A stretch of DNA of 64,000 nucleotides. Origin: Oleiagrimonas sp963821885. Lineage in GTDB: Bacteria > Pseudomonadota > Gammaproteobacteria > Xanthomonadales > Rhodanobacteraceae. A model generated the notes under the pieces. The model saw only the letters and a list, made by a program, of their open reading frames with translations. It did not search any database and was not told the origin of the DNA. The position numbers were made by a program, and so were the translations under genes. Below are positions 1-7,865 of this stretch, piece by piece; within the stretch, counting starts at the first letter, position 1, and the number at the start of each line of letters is the position of its first letter. The stretch lies in assembly GCA_963821885.1 (NCBI GenBank), contig CAWGFN010000004.1:62001-126000 (forward strand), in the 5' to 3' direction.

Positions 1-2959
1 CCACGGCGCGCTCCAGCGTGGCCAGCTGGCGGGTCAGCGAATACAGGCTGTCGGTACGCTTGGGCGGCGGACCGGTGTAGTTGCGCGGATCGTGGTGCAA
101 CTGCACGCCGGAAACCTCGATCAGCCGCTCGCGCAGATCCGCGGCCTGCGCACGCAGGTCCGGATGGTCACCGAGCGTGCCGATGCGCGCATCCAGCGCA
201 TGCACCAGCGGCGCGGCCTCGCCCAGCGCCCGGGCGGCACGCACCTGCTCGGCCTCGACGGTACGCGCCAGCGCGAACTCGCGCTGGTAGGCCGCCTGGG
301 TCATCTTCACCCGCGGGTCCGGCCTGACCGTCAGCGGCTGGCGCAGGGACCGGCCGTCGACGTTCAGCACCACCGTGTAACGACCGGGCACCGCCCACAC
401 GCCGTCGCCGGCCGGCCGCCCCGGCTCGCCGCCCTGCGCCGGATAGCGCAGATTCCAGACGAAGCGATGCATGCCCGGCGCGGTGGCCAGGTGCGCGGGC
501 ATCCGCACCCATTCGGGCGCATAGGCCAGCTTGGCCGGATCCAGCGACGGCAGCGGGTCGGCGCTGCTGAAATGGCGCACCAGCGCACCGTGCGCGTCGC
601 GCACGTCCAGGGTCACCGGCCCCTTCACGCCCGCCGGCAGCACGTAGTCGATGTTCGCGCCCGACGGCGGGTTGGCCGCCTTCGGCTCGTCCTTGGGCAA
701 CGGCGTGCCGGTGAAGCCGGCCGGACGCACGCGGTAGGCGATGGCGGGCTTGAACAGCGTGGCATGCGCGGTGTCGACGCCGTGCATCTGCCGCAAGGCG
801 GTGACGTCGTCCATGATCCAGAAGCCGCGGCCATGGGTGGCGATCACCAGGTCGTTGTCGTGCACGTCGATGTCGCGCACCGAGGTCATCGGCAGGTCCT
901 GCTGCAGCGACTGCCAGTGCGCGCCGTCGTCGAAGGACACGAACATCCCGCGCTCGGTGCCGGCATACAGCAGGCCGCGTCGCACGGGGTCCTCGCGCAC
1001 CACGTTGACGAAGGCGTTGGCCGGCAGGCCGTCGACGATGGCCGTCCAGTGCGTGCCACCGTCGACGGTGCGATAGATGTAGGGCCGGTCATCGTCCAGG
1101 CGATGACGATCGATGGCCAGGTAGGCCACGTTGGCGTCGAAGTGCGAGGGCTCGATGCCGCCGACCTTCGACCACGCCGTCAACGCCTTCGGCGTGACGT
1201 TGCGCCAGTGCGCGCCGTCGTCGTCGCTGCGCCAGACCAGGCCGTCGTCGGTGCCCACCCACAGCGCGCCGGCGTGCAGCGGCGAGGGGGCGATGGTGTA
1301 GATCACGCCCTTGCGCTTGCCGCCATGCACGTCATCGGCCGCGGTCACCGCGTCCAGGTTGGACGGCACGCCGGGATCGGCGCGGGTCAGGTCCGGGCTG
1401 ATGCGCTTCCAGTGCTCGCCGCCGTCGGTGGTCTGGAACAGCCGCTGGTTGGCGAAGTACAGCGTGCGCTTGCCGCGCTTGGAGAACGCCAGCGGCAGGG
1501 TCCAGGCGCTGCGGTAGTGCGCCGCCGGATAGGCCAGCGTGGGGTCGACGTCGCGGGTCTGTTCAGTGGTGCGGTCGAGCTTGCTGACGGTGCCGCCGTA
1601 GACGATGTCCGGATCGTCCGGATCCGGCGCGATCATGCCGCTCTCGCCGCCGGCGGTCACCTCGTGGAACTGCTCCATGGTGATGCCATCATAGGTCGAG
1701 GTGCGGCTGGGCAGCGCCACCGCGCCCGAATCCTGCTGCGCGCCGTAGACCCAGTACGGGAACTGGTTGTCGGTGCTGACGTGGTAGATCTGCGCGGTCG
1801 GCTGGTTGTACCAGGTCGACCAGGTCTTGCCGCCGTTGAGGGTGATCAGCGCGCCCTGGTCCACGCCCAGCATCTGGTGGTCGGGGTTGGTCGGGTCGAT
1901 CCACATCTGGTGGAAATCGTCGCCGGTGGGATCGCCCTTGAGCGCGATGAACTGTTTCCCGCCGTCGTCCGAGCGCAGCACGATGGTGTTCATCACGTAC
2001 ACGCGGTCGGCGTTCTTCGGGTCCACCGTGATGCGGCAGAAGTACCAGCCGCGCTGCCAGATGCGCGGGTCGCCGGTGACGTGCTGCCAGTGCGCGCCGC
2101 CGTCGTCGGAGCGGTACAGGCCGCCCTCGCCGTGCAGCGCGTCGACGATGGCGTACACGCGATCGGGCTGGCTGGCCGCCACCGCGATGCCGATGCGCCC
2201 GGGATGCGCCGGAAAGCCGTGGCCCTGGACCTGCGTCCAGTGGTCGCCGCCATCATGCGAGACATACAGGCCGCTGCCCGGGCCGTTGGACGGCGGATAG
2301 ACGTTCCACGGCGGGCGCCGGGTCTGCCACAGCGCGGCGTAGATGGTGTGCGGGTCGCCCGGCTTGAAGGCCAGGTCGATGGCGCCGGTGTCGGGCCCCG
2401 TGTAGAGCACCTTTTTCCAGTGCGCGCCGCCGTCGGTGGAGCGGAACACGCCGCGCTCGGCATTGGCGCCGTAGGCGTGGCCCAGCGCGGCCACGAACAC
2501 GGTGTCCGGGTGCGTGGGATCGACCCGCACGCGGCCGATCTGGAAGGTGTCGTCGAGCCCGATGTGCTGCCAGCTCTGGCCGCCGTCGCCGCTGCGGTAC
2601 ATGCCGTGGCCGTGGGCGATGTCCGAACGCATGTCGGCCTCGCCGGTGCCCACGTAGATCACCTTGGGGTCGGACGGCGACACCGCGATGTCACCGATGG
2701 AGCCGTCCGGCTGGCCATCGAAGATCGGCTTCCAGGTGCGCCCGGCATCGTCCGTGGCCCACACGCCGCCGTCCACCGCGCCGAACCAGAAATGCCGGCT
2801 GTCGCCGGGCACGCCGGTCACCGCCAGCACCCGCCCGCCGCGGAACGGGCCGATCAGGCGCCAGTGCAGGTTCTGGTAGAGCGCGGGATCGACCGCCGCC
2901 TGGGCACACGCCGCGAACGCGGCAAGCACGACAAGAACCATCCCAAGACGCAGTTTCAC
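1..2959 (-). CDS. secreted BNR/sialidase-fold repeat protein (VPS10/sortilin-like), C-terminus beyond window
   Basis: Reads as one open minus-strand frame of about 986 residues that continues past position 1. The GTG at 2959 gives a signal peptide with the hydrophobic stretch LGMVLVVLAAFAAC. Next comes WRLIGPFRGGR, the usual opening of the large extracellular family annotated as glycosyl hydrolase, VPS10 or 'photosystem II stability factor-like'. Asp-box (BNR) units recur through the protein (DDGAHW, TDGGEHW, VDGGTHW, NGGKTW), as expected for beta-propeller blades. Towards the C-terminus are GFWIMDDVTALRQ and DEPKAANPPSGANIDYVL, both family-typical. Catalytic activity is unproven in this family, and substrate binding or a sialidase-like role is only inferred. 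It has no ATG-initiated open frame of full length, so it is easily missed; the long plus-strand ORF over it is its antisense shadow. Confidence 0.88.
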   Translation of the reverse strand, partial: MKLRLGMVLVVLAAFAACAQAAVDPALYQNLHWRLIGPFRGGRVLAVTGVPGDSRHFWFGAVDGGVWATDDAGRTWKPIFDGQPDGSIGDIAVSPSDPKVIYVGTGEADMRSDIAHGHGMYRSGDGGQSWQHIGLDDTFQIGRVRVDPTHPDTVFVAALGHAYGANAERGVFRSTDGGAHWKKVLYTGPDTGAIDLAFKPGDPHTIYAALWQTRRPPWNVYPPSNGPGSGLYVSHDGGDHWTQVQGHGFPAHPGRIGIAVAASQPDRVYAIVDALHGEGGLYRSDDGGAHWQHVTGDPRIWQRGWYFCRITVDPKNADRVYVMNTIVLRSDDGGKQFIALKGDPTGDDFHQMWIDPTNPDHQMLGVDQGALITLNGGKTWSTWYNQPTAQIYHVSTDNQFPYWVYGAQQDSGAVALPSRTSTYDGITMEQFHEVTAGGESGMIAPDPDDPDIVYGGTVSKLDRTTEQTRDVDPTLAYPAAHYRSAWTLPLAFSKRGKRTLYFANQRLFQTTDGGEHWKRISPDLTRADPGVPSNLDAVTAADDVHGGKRKGVIYTIAPSPLHAGALWVGTDDGLVWRSDDDGAHWRNVTPKALTAWSKVGGIEPSHFDANVAYLAIDRHRLDDDRPYIYRTVDGGTHWTAIVDGLPANAFVNVVREDPVRRGLLYAGTERGMFVSFDDGAHWQSLQQDLPMTSVRDIDVHDNDLVIATHGRGFWIMDDVTALRQMHGVDTAHATLFKPAIAYRVRPAGFTGTPLPKDEPKAANPPSGANIDYVLPAGVKGPVTLDVRDAHGALVRHFSSADPLPSLDPAKLAYAPEWVRMPAHLATAPGMHRFVWNLRYPAQGGEPGRPAGDGVWAVPGRYTVVLNVDGRSLRQPLTVRPDPRVKMTQAAYQREFALARTVEAEQVRAARALGEAAPLVHALDARIGTLGDHPDLRAQAADLRERLIEVSGVQLHHDPRNYTGPPPKRTDSLYSLTRQLATLERAV

Positions 2960-3010
2960 GGCACAACCCCCAAAGCGGAAAGGCAAGTGCCCTTTATCCC
3001 GCAACGCGGC

Positions 3011-3028
3011 CCCGACCTCAAGGTCGGG
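3011..3028. terminator. short GC hairpin between two minus-strand genes
   Basis: CCCGACC and GGTCGGG are perfect inverted arms around a four-base loop, a few bases past the stop of the small membrane protein. No T-run follows, so it is a weak or Rho-assisted terminator at best. Confidence 0.35.
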
Positions 3029-3031
3029 AAG

Positions 3032-3487
3032 TCATGCCTCCCACTGCGACGATCCGGGCGCAGGCCCTGCCCCGCCGCGGAAGAAGTCGCTGGCCGGCGA
3101 CCAGTAACAGACCGCGATCAACCAGATGTGCGCGACACCGAGAAGATTCGCGGTGAGCATGGTCCATGGGCCGAGGACGACTTCGCCGGCGAACGGCACG
3201 ATCAGCAAGCCGAGCAGCAGCGCGGCGACCAGAAGGCGACGCCCCCAGTTCCTGAACATGAAGACGCCGACCAGCCCGCACAACCAGAGACCAAGGTGAA
3301 AAAGCCCGATCATGTGAAGGGGCACGAACGGGATCACCATCCCTGCGTATCGCCAGTTGCTGGCATCGTGAGCGATCGCGCCCAGGCCACCTTCCCGTTC
3401 GGCGAGCATCAGCGCCATGGTGGTCAGTAGAAGTCCGACGACGGCAAGACAGGCGATACGGATGTGACGACGCGAAACCGTGAGCAT
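3032..3487 (-). CDS. small four-helix membrane protein, unknown function
   Basis: A 151-residue protein starting at ATG 3487 behind an AGAGGGA-like ribosome site. It has four hydrophobic segments at about residues 10-29, 48-73, 84-103 and 108-130, with a short charged C-terminal tail. The pattern suggests an inner-membrane protein. I do not recognise the family. It lies 32 bases downstream of another membrane-protein gene on the same strand, which suggests a two-gene membrane operon. The longer upstream frame extension overlaps that neighbour in another frame and is not used. Confidence 0.7.
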   Translation of the reverse strand: MLTVSRRHIRIACLAVVGLLLTTMALMLAEREGGLGAIAHDASNWRYAGMVIPFVPLHMIGLFHLGLWLCGLVGVFMFRNWGRRLLVAALLLGLLIVPFAGEVVLGPWTMLTANLLGVAHIWLIAVCYWSPASDFFRGGAGPAPGSSQWEA

Positions 3488-3519
3488 GTGAGTTCCCTCT
3501 TCAATTGATTCCAGGCAGG

Positions 3520-4105
3520 TCAGTCCGAGCCAACTGCGGGCAGCACGTGACGCTGGCCCCGCCCCGCCGCCCACAGCGATCGCCCGGCGCCGACCCACAG
3601 GATCGCCGCCGCCAGCAGGCCGCCCAGCGGATCCGTCGGACCGCCGGGGGCCAGCCACGGATAGACCAGCGCCACCGCGATCAGCGCGCCGCCGGTGACG
3701 TAGTGGAAGCGATAGCGCAGCAGGCGCGCCAGCGGCAGGAAATGCAGGCCGACGATCAGCATGATCGCGGGCACGAACCAGTCGATCTGGCCCAGATTGT
3801 TCAGCACGTTGCCGACGATGAAGATGAGCACCCACTGGCCGGCGTTGATCAGCGTTGAACCAGCGGTCCGCTCGCTTCCGTGCCTCGGACGGCGGCGCTT
3901 CGCCGGCCGTCCGGTACGTCCGGTAGCGCGCGAAGGCAAAGGCCAGAAGCCCCGCCGTGACCAGCCCGACAGCCGCCAGCGCGGCCACGTTCCAGCCGGT
4001 GAATCGCCAGGCCGCGTAACCCAGCCAGGCGCCACCGAAGGCGAACAGGAACATCGCGCCGATGGCGCGTCGTGCCGGAACGTTGCCGAACGCATCGGGT
4101 TGCAC
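3520..4105 (-). pseudogene. membrane protein gene with a single frameshift near 3853
   Basis: Two overlapping frames read as one protein. From GTG 4105 (preceded by AGGGAACAC) the first frame gives AIGAMFLFAFGGAWLGYAAW and runs to KRADRWFN. The continuation is in the next frame, LINAGQWVLIFIVGNVLNN and on to 3520, with several further hydrophobic helices. Removing one base near 3853 restores 195 codons including the stop. There are no premature stops otherwise and both halves look well conserved, so this is either a recent mutation or a sequence error. The restored product would be an inner-membrane protein of 194 residues with about five helices and unknown function. It is probably co-transcribed with the small membrane protein downstream. 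Confidence 0.65.
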
Positions 4106-4147
4106 ACGTGTTCCCTGGCGCCGGGCGCCTGCATCGGACTCACCCTG

Positions 4148-4170
4148 AGTATATACAGACGCAACCGGAT
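4148..4170 (-). promoter_or_regulatory. possible promoter of the two membrane-protein genes
   Basis: On the minus strand TATACT (4153-4148) is a good -10 box about 43 bases upstream of the GTG at 4105, in the divergent gap facing the HU gene. No convincing -35 is seen, so this is tentative. Confidence 0.25.
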
Positions 4171-4332
4171 CCCGGCGCCCGCCACGGGCCCCGAGGCACG
4201 TGCCGAGGCTCCGACGCGAAACGTACCCGTCATCCAGGAGTGTTCCGCAGCGCCATAACCAAGTAGATTGGGCAGGCCCAATGGCCATCGCTCCATGAGG
4301 GGCGGTGTACAAAAAAGAGACCAACGAGAACC

Positions 4333-4728
4333 ATGGCAACCAAAAAAGCTGCTAAGAAGACCACCAAGGCCAAGCCGGCCGCCAAGGCCGCCCCGAAGGC
4401 CGCCGCCCCCATCAAGCCGATCAAGGACGCGCTGAGCAAGTCCGCCCTGATCGAGCACCTGGCCGCGCAGGCCGCCGTCGAGAAGAAGCACGTCAAGGCC
4501 GTGCTGGCGGCGCTCGAGACCACCATGTTCGGTTCGGTGCACAAGAGGGGCCTGGGCAGCTTCACGCTTCCCGGCCTGTTCAAGGTCACCTCCGTGAAGG
4601 TGCCGGCCAAGCCCAAGCGCAAGGGCAAGAACCCGTTCACCGGCGAAGAGCAGGTGTTCGCGGCCAAGCCGGCGACCGTCAAGGTCAAGGTGCGTCCGCT
4701 GAAGAAGCTCAAGGACGCCGCGCTCTGA
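4333..4728 (+). CDS. HU-family DNA-binding protein with lysine/alanine-rich N-terminal tail
   Basis: A 131-residue nucleoid-associated protein. Residues 1-30 are a basic Lys/Ala/Pro tail (MATKKAAKKTTKAKPAAKAA). From residue 34 the HU/IHF fold follows: LSKSALIEHLAAQAAVEKKH, the GLGSFTLPGLFKV strand segment and the DNA-binding arm RKGKNPFTGEE. A C-terminal segment VKVKVRPLKKLKD resembles other xanthomonad HU-like proteins. It should bend and compact DNA, and the tail adds charge-driven DNA binding as in histone H1-like proteins. It stands alone, divergent from the membrane genes and followed by a strong inverted repeat. Confidence 0.9.
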   Translation: MATKKAAKKTTKAKPAAKAAPKAAAPIKPIKDALSKSALIEHLAAQAAVEKKHVKAVLAALETTMFGSVHKRGLGSFTLPGLFKVTSVKVPAKPKRKGKNPFTGEEQVFAAKPATVKVKVRPLKKLKDAAL

Positions 4729-4737
4729 TCGCGCCCT

Positions 4738-4768
4738 GTCCCCTGCAACACGCCGTGTTGCAGGGGAC
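4738..4768 (+). terminator. perfect 15-bp inverted repeat after the HU gene
   Basis: GTCCCCTGCAACACG and its exact complement surround one central C, starting ten bases after the HU stop codon. There is no T-run, so termination may be Rho-assisted. It could also act as a bidirectional or mRNA-stabilising hairpin. Confidence 0.6.
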
Positions 4769-4904
4769 AACCCTCCGGCCCCGGACGTCCCGTACCGTCG
4801 CCACCCGGGCCATCGCCCGCCCCTGATCCCCGCCCCGTCCGCCGCCCACCCGCCATCGACTTTGGCTTATGGTGTCCTCACCCGGCACCGATGGAGGCAA
4901 GCCC

Positions 4905-5303
4905 ATGCAAGGCGGATGCGTATGCGGCGCGGTGCGCTACACCGCGGGCGAGGCGCTGAGCCTGGTCAACTGCCACTGCCGGATGTGCCGCAGCATCAAC
5001 GGTGGCGCGTTCAGCTCCTACGTGGTGGTGCGCTCGGACGGCTTCACCGCCAGCGGCGACACCCTCGCCGAGATCCAGGTCGGCGACAGCGCCATCAAGC
5101 ACTTCTGCCGCCACTGCGGTACCCCCGTGTTCAACACCAACCCCGGTCGCTACCCGGGCTTGACCATGCTCTACCTGGGCACGGTGGAAGGTCACGAATC
5201 CCTTGAGCCGTCGGTCAATATCTACTGCAGCAGCAAGCTGGCGTGGGTGGATGCGCTGGTCGGGTTGCCGAGCTTCGATGAAGGGCGACAGCGTCGGGGA
5301 TGA
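4905..5303 (+). CDS. GFA/CENP-V family zinc-binding protein
   Basis: A glutathione-dependent formaldehyde-activating (GFA)-like protein of 132 residues. The zinc ligands are visible: GGCVCGAVRY near the N-terminus, CHCRMCRS about 25 residues later, and FCRHCGTPVF in the second half. The ATG at 4905 is chosen over the upstream ATG at 4869 because it sits just behind GGAGG and begins directly with the domain. Members bind zinc and sometimes glutathione adducts, but the substrate cannot be inferred. It is the last ordinary chromosomal gene before the cassette array. Confidence 0.85.
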   Translation: MQGGCVCGAVRYTAGEALSLVNCHCRMCRSINGGAFSSYVVVRSDGFTASGDTLAEIQVGDSAIKHFCRHCGTPVFNTNPGRYPGLTMLYLGTVEGHESLEPSVNIYCSSKLAWVDALVGLPSFDEGRQRRG

Positions 5304-5358
5304 GGAAAGCTACGCAAGAACTGGATTTAATTGCTTCCGTCCCCTATTTCCGCGGCGG

Positions 5359-5389
5359 GTCAAACGTCACCTGCAGCGATTTGTTGGGC
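5359..5389 (-). other. truncated attC site (left end of array)
   Basis: On the minus strand the core boxes GCCCAAC and GTTTGAC are present, but only 17 bases lie between them and the paired arms are missing. The outer parts match the site at 6235-6294, so an internal deletion is likely. Confidence 0.55.
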
Positions 5390-5416
5390 GGCGACGGCAC
5401 CGCTCCCCGACTGAAT

Positions 5417-5995
5417 TCAGCTACTGGCATCCAGCGCCGCTTTGTATAGGCTCTGTTTGGGCTCAGCCATGAGCTTTCTGACCAACGGAGCAAACAGGTC
5501 GAGCGACAATTCAGGATGCGAGCTATCAAATGCGAGGTTGTCGTACTCAGCAATGAAGCGCGCCGTACGCTCGTAATGCTCTGAATCTTTGAACCTGTCC
5601 CGCATATTGCGATCCATGCCCAAGTGATGGAAGAAGTTGTAGCCCTGAAAGATCGCATGATGCTTGATCATCCAGTGGTTGGCCTCCGAAACGAAGGGCT
5701 GCAAGATTGCTGCTGCCACGTCCGCATGGTTGAAGCTACCCAATGTATCTCCGATGTCGTGCAGGAGAGCACAAACGACGTATTCGTCATCTTCGCCAGC
5801 TTCTGCAGCCCGCTCAGCGGTCTGAAGGCAGTGCTGCAGCCTGTCAATGGGAAAGCCACCGTAATCGCCTTTGAGGAGCTGCATATGCGCCAGGATCCGA
5901 TCTGGCAGTCCGGACATGAACTGCTTCTGCTCCCCGATGATTATTTGCCAATCATCTTTAGTGCTTTCTGTGAAAGATTTGAAGCTTGTTTTCAT
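5417..5995 (-). CDS. HD-domain protein (cassette gene)
   Basis: A 192-residue protein starting at ATG 5995 behind TAGGTAG. It shows the HD metal-site pattern: an upstream histidine (RLQHCLQTA), then CALLHDIGD, FNHADVAAAILQPFV and IKHHAIFQGY, ending in a helical region. The layout resembles HD phosphohydrolases or myo-inositol-oxygenase-type HD oxygenases; which one cannot be decided. Part of the cassette array: the cassette starts at a GTTGGCC core at 6073 and ends with a truncated attC site. The longer frame to 6091 runs into the previous attC and is not used. Confidence 0.75.
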   Translation of the reverse strand: MKTSFKSFTESTKDDWQIIIGEQKQFMSGLPDRILAHMQLLKGDYGGFPIDRLQHCLQTAERAAEAGEDDEYVVCALLHDIGDTLGSFNHADVAAAILQPFVSEANHWMIKHHAIFQGYNFFHHLGMDRNMRDRFKDSEHYERTARFIAEYDNLAFDSSHPELSLDLFAPLVRKLMAEPKQSLYKAALDASS

Positions 5996-6066
5996 CGGAC
6001 TACCTAGCTTTCCGCCCAGCAGAAGATTAACACCCCTTCGCCGGATATCTACGATGTCGACATGCC

Positions 6067-6138
6067 GGCCAACGCCTGAGTTCACCGGCATTTGCGGAAA
6101 TTGTCCCTGACACCGTTTTCCGGGCTTGTCTCAGTGAA
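6067..6138 (-). other. degenerate attC site
   Basis: The right half is clear on the minus strand (GCCGGTGAACTCAGGCGTTGGCC). The left half after the lipoprotein stop (TTCACTGAGACAAGCCCGG) is only partly complementary, so the site is eroded. Confidence 0.5.
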
Positions 6139-6231
6139 CTAAATAGAGGTGCTCGGCGCTTTGCTAGTTAGCGTTCCACTGCACGCGAAAAGCAGTACGG
6201 CGGCTAGGATGATTACGAAGGGCTTGCTCAT
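6139..6231 (-). CDS. 30-residue lipoprotein (cassette gene)
   Basis: A very short gene: M-S-K-P, then hydrophobic FVIILAAVLLFAC with a lipobox-like LFAC at residues 14-17, then SGTLTSKAPSTSI and a TAG stop. The ATG lies two bases after the GTTTGACC end of the next attC, so it occupies its own minimal cassette. The processed product would be only about 14 residues attached to lipid. The function is unknown; the size is like entericidin-type or other small surface lipoproteins. It lacks a clear ribosome site, so translation is inferred from the signal pattern and cassette position. Confidence 0.55.
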   Translation of the reverse strand: MSKPFVIILAAVLLFACSGTLTSKAPSTSI

Positions 6232-6234
6232 GTG

Positions 6235-6294
6235 GTCAAACGCTCAGCATCAGCGGCGGCGCGCAGCGCCGTCCGCTGCATGCTGTTGTTGGGC
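6235..6294 (-). other. attC site
   Basis: Minus strand: GCCCAAC ... GTTTGAC bracket strongly paired arms (CAGCATGCAGCGGAC against GCCGCTGATGCTG) with a GC-rich central hairpin. Ends the cassette of the SnoaL-like gene. Confidence 0.8.
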
Positions 6295-6305
6295 GGCACG
6301 GCGGA

Positions 6306-6701
6306 CTAGGTTGCGCTTCGGAATGCTTCGCCCGCAGCGTAGGTGTCGAAAAACTCTTGGAAGCGAACGACCTTACCGTCGCGAAACGTCACGACGTGGA
6401 CAAAATCGGACTCGTAGACGCGCCCCGTCTGCTTCGCCCGGCATCTCATGTAGCCCACGACGGCAACAGTATCTTCGTTGGCAAGAAACTGCCGCGGCTC
6501 AAGGACCTCGATGTCCTCGGCCTCCCGGCCGATCTGGACCCACTCGAGAAAGCCCTTGTGACCGCGATGTTCGCCAGCCGCTGGGTTGAACGGATTCTCC
6601 GGCTCGCACCACACGACATCAGGTGCCAAACGCGCCAGCATGTCCTCGATGTCGCGTCGCGCAAACGCGTCGTACAGCTCTTCCACCGCGCCGATATTCA
6701 T
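6306..6701 (-). CDS. SnoaL-like / NTF2-fold protein (cassette gene)
   Basis: A 131-residue protein that starts at ATG 6701 behind GGAGGTAGGAGAGG. It opens with an N-terminal helix (VEELYDAFARRDIEDMLARL) followed by APDVVWCEP, GHKGFLEWV and the closing strands VYESDFVHVVTFRDGKVVRF QEFFDT. This is the NTF2-like cone fold of the SnoaL/ketosteroid-isomerase-like group, whose members have varied small-molecule roles. The substrate is not inferable. The cassette ends at the attC site just past its TAG stop. Confidence 0.82.
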   Translation of the reverse strand: MNIGAVEELYDAFARRDIEDMLARLAPDVVWCEPENPFNPAAGEHRGHKGFLEWVQIGREAEDIEVLEPRQFLANEDTVAVVGYMRCRAKQTGRVYESDFVHVVTFRDGKVVRFQEFFDTYAAGEAFRSAT

Positions 6702-6758
6702 GCCTGCACCTCTCCTACCTCCGCAAATTGCGTTTCGCCACGCTGACGTTCTACATCA

Positions 6759-6813
6759 ACCCAACGCAGAGCTAAGCCGCGCCGAAGGCGTCGGCTTGAA
6801 TGATTAGTTAGGC
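6759..6813 (-). other. attC site
   Basis: Canonical: minus-strand GCCTAAC, then AATCATTCAAGCCGACGCC pairing with GGCGCGGCTTAGCTCTGC, then GTTGGGT. It contains the TAA of the ancestral Imm50-like reading frame. Confidence 0.88.
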
Positions 6814-7251
6814 CTTCGCTCGCGCATAGACGCTTGCGGGAGGAATGCCCGGGGTAACGGAAGCCACCTCAATGGCTCGACACTTGAACTGGGCGTCCAT
6901 GCCGTACACCGCCTCAAAACGAACCTAAAAGAGGCTTTCCGTGCCGACGTCAGAGATGACCAGCCCTGACAATGCATTCTGATGGTTGAAACCGCCGAGC
7001 TCCAGACCATCGACACCGTCAAATTTGAGCACCACGATGGAATGGTTATCGCACACAAAGTAGCCTCGTTCATCCACCTGGCTTGTCATTGAGAAGACGT
7101 GGACCTCAGCCACAAGTGCGGGGCTGAAGGGTGCGTCGAACTGGCGACAAAGCTCCAGACGCAGAACCTCTGCGTCATGAAAGCTCGGCCAACGTCCGAA
7201 GACGGACGTGATGGCAGTCGAGTTCGCGATGCGGTCTACGGGGGTGGACAT
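6808..7251 (-). pseudogene. Imm50-like immunity gene interrupted by an in-frame TAG (cassette gene)
   Basis: From ATG 7251, six bases after the GTTAGGC core of the upstream attC, the frame gives WPSFHDAEVLRLEL, HVFSMTSQVDERGYF and LELGGFNHQNALSGL, which resemble immunity protein 50. It hits TAG at 6927-6925 after 108 residues. The same frame then continues without interruption: VRFEAVYGMDAQFKCRAIEV and on to a TAA at 6810-6808 inside the attC core box. The continuation looks like the family's own C-terminus, so a single nonsense change in a gene of 148 codons is the simplest reading. The truncated product would lack the last 38 residues. No partner toxin is visible nearby. Confidence 0.78.
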
Positions 7252-7256
7252 CGAAG

Positions 7257-7314
7257 GCCTAACTCTGGAGTTCAGCGGCGAGCACAGCGAGTCGGCTGGA
7301 ACGACGGGGTAGGT
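7257..7314 (-). other. attC site
   Basis: Minus strand: ACCTACC (one mismatch to the core consensus), arms CGTTCCAGCCGAC and CGCCGCTGAACTCCAGA, then GTTAGGC. Ends the GNAT cassette. Confidence 0.75.
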
Positions 7315-7335
7315 GCGTGCGACGGGCGGCCGACC

Positions 7336-7854
7336 CTAGAACGCGTTGAATTCGGGCGCGTATGAGACGAGCCCATTGAGGCCGGACAGGGCCCCCGGGC
7401 TCAGGGCGAGGGCCAAGAATACGGCATCGGGCACCGGCCAGATACAGGTAAGCCCGAACGTGCTGGCAGGACGGAAACCGAAACGGGGGTAATAGTTCGG
7501 GTGACCAAGGACGACAACGAAGCCAACGCCGCGTGACGCACAGAGCTCAAGGCCGCGGCGCACAAGGAGAGAGCCGATACCTTGACGCTGATGCTCTGGT
7601 AGGACAGCCATAGGCGCAAGGCCTGCGCCGACGATACCCGGCGGTGCGCCAGGAACCGTCACCGGACTGAAAGCGATGTGGCCGACGACGGAGTTCCCGT
7701 AGAGAGCCACCAAAGAGAGCAGGAGACCACCCCTTGACCGAAGTCGGTCGACGAGGTCGGCCTCGGCTGACGTCTCGAAGGCGGCCAGGTTGACGTGGTG
7801 GACGTCGCCGACGTGGGCTGGCGCCTCTTCAAGGACGTTAATGTCTGACAGCAT
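7336..7854 (-). CDS. GNAT-family N-acetyltransferase (cassette gene)
   Basis: About 172 residues with the acetyl-CoA loop LAPMAVLPEHQRQGIGSLLV (motif A, Q-x-x-G-I-G) followed by GFVVVLGHPNYYPRFGFRPA, a YhbS-like subgroup signature. It should transfer an acetyl group from acetyl-CoA to an amine; the acceptor is unknown. ATG 7854 is chosen; a GTG nine bases upstream (7863) is an equally weak alternative just after the GTTAGGT core. GNAT genes are common cargo of integron cassettes. Confidence 0.85.
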   Translation of the reverse strand: MLSDINVLEEAPAHVGDVHHVNLAAFETSAEADLVDRLRSRGGLLLSLVALYGNSVVGHIAFSPVTVPGAPPGIVGAGLAPMAVLPEHQRQGIGSLLVRRGLELCASRGVGFVVVLGHPNYYPRFGFRPASTFGLTCIWPVPDAVFLALALSPGALSGLNGLVSYAPEFNAF

Positions 7855-7865
7855 GATGTTCACGC

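Noticed and set aside
92..3430. 1,112-codon plus-strand ORF
   Set aside because: Antisense shadow of the BNR-repeat gene; composition is Arg/His/Val-rich nonsense and the minus frame carries clear family motifs.
6804..7073. 89-codon minus-strand ORF overlapping the Imm50-like gene
   Set aside because: Different frame from the recognisable immunity protein, no family features, and it runs into the attC site.
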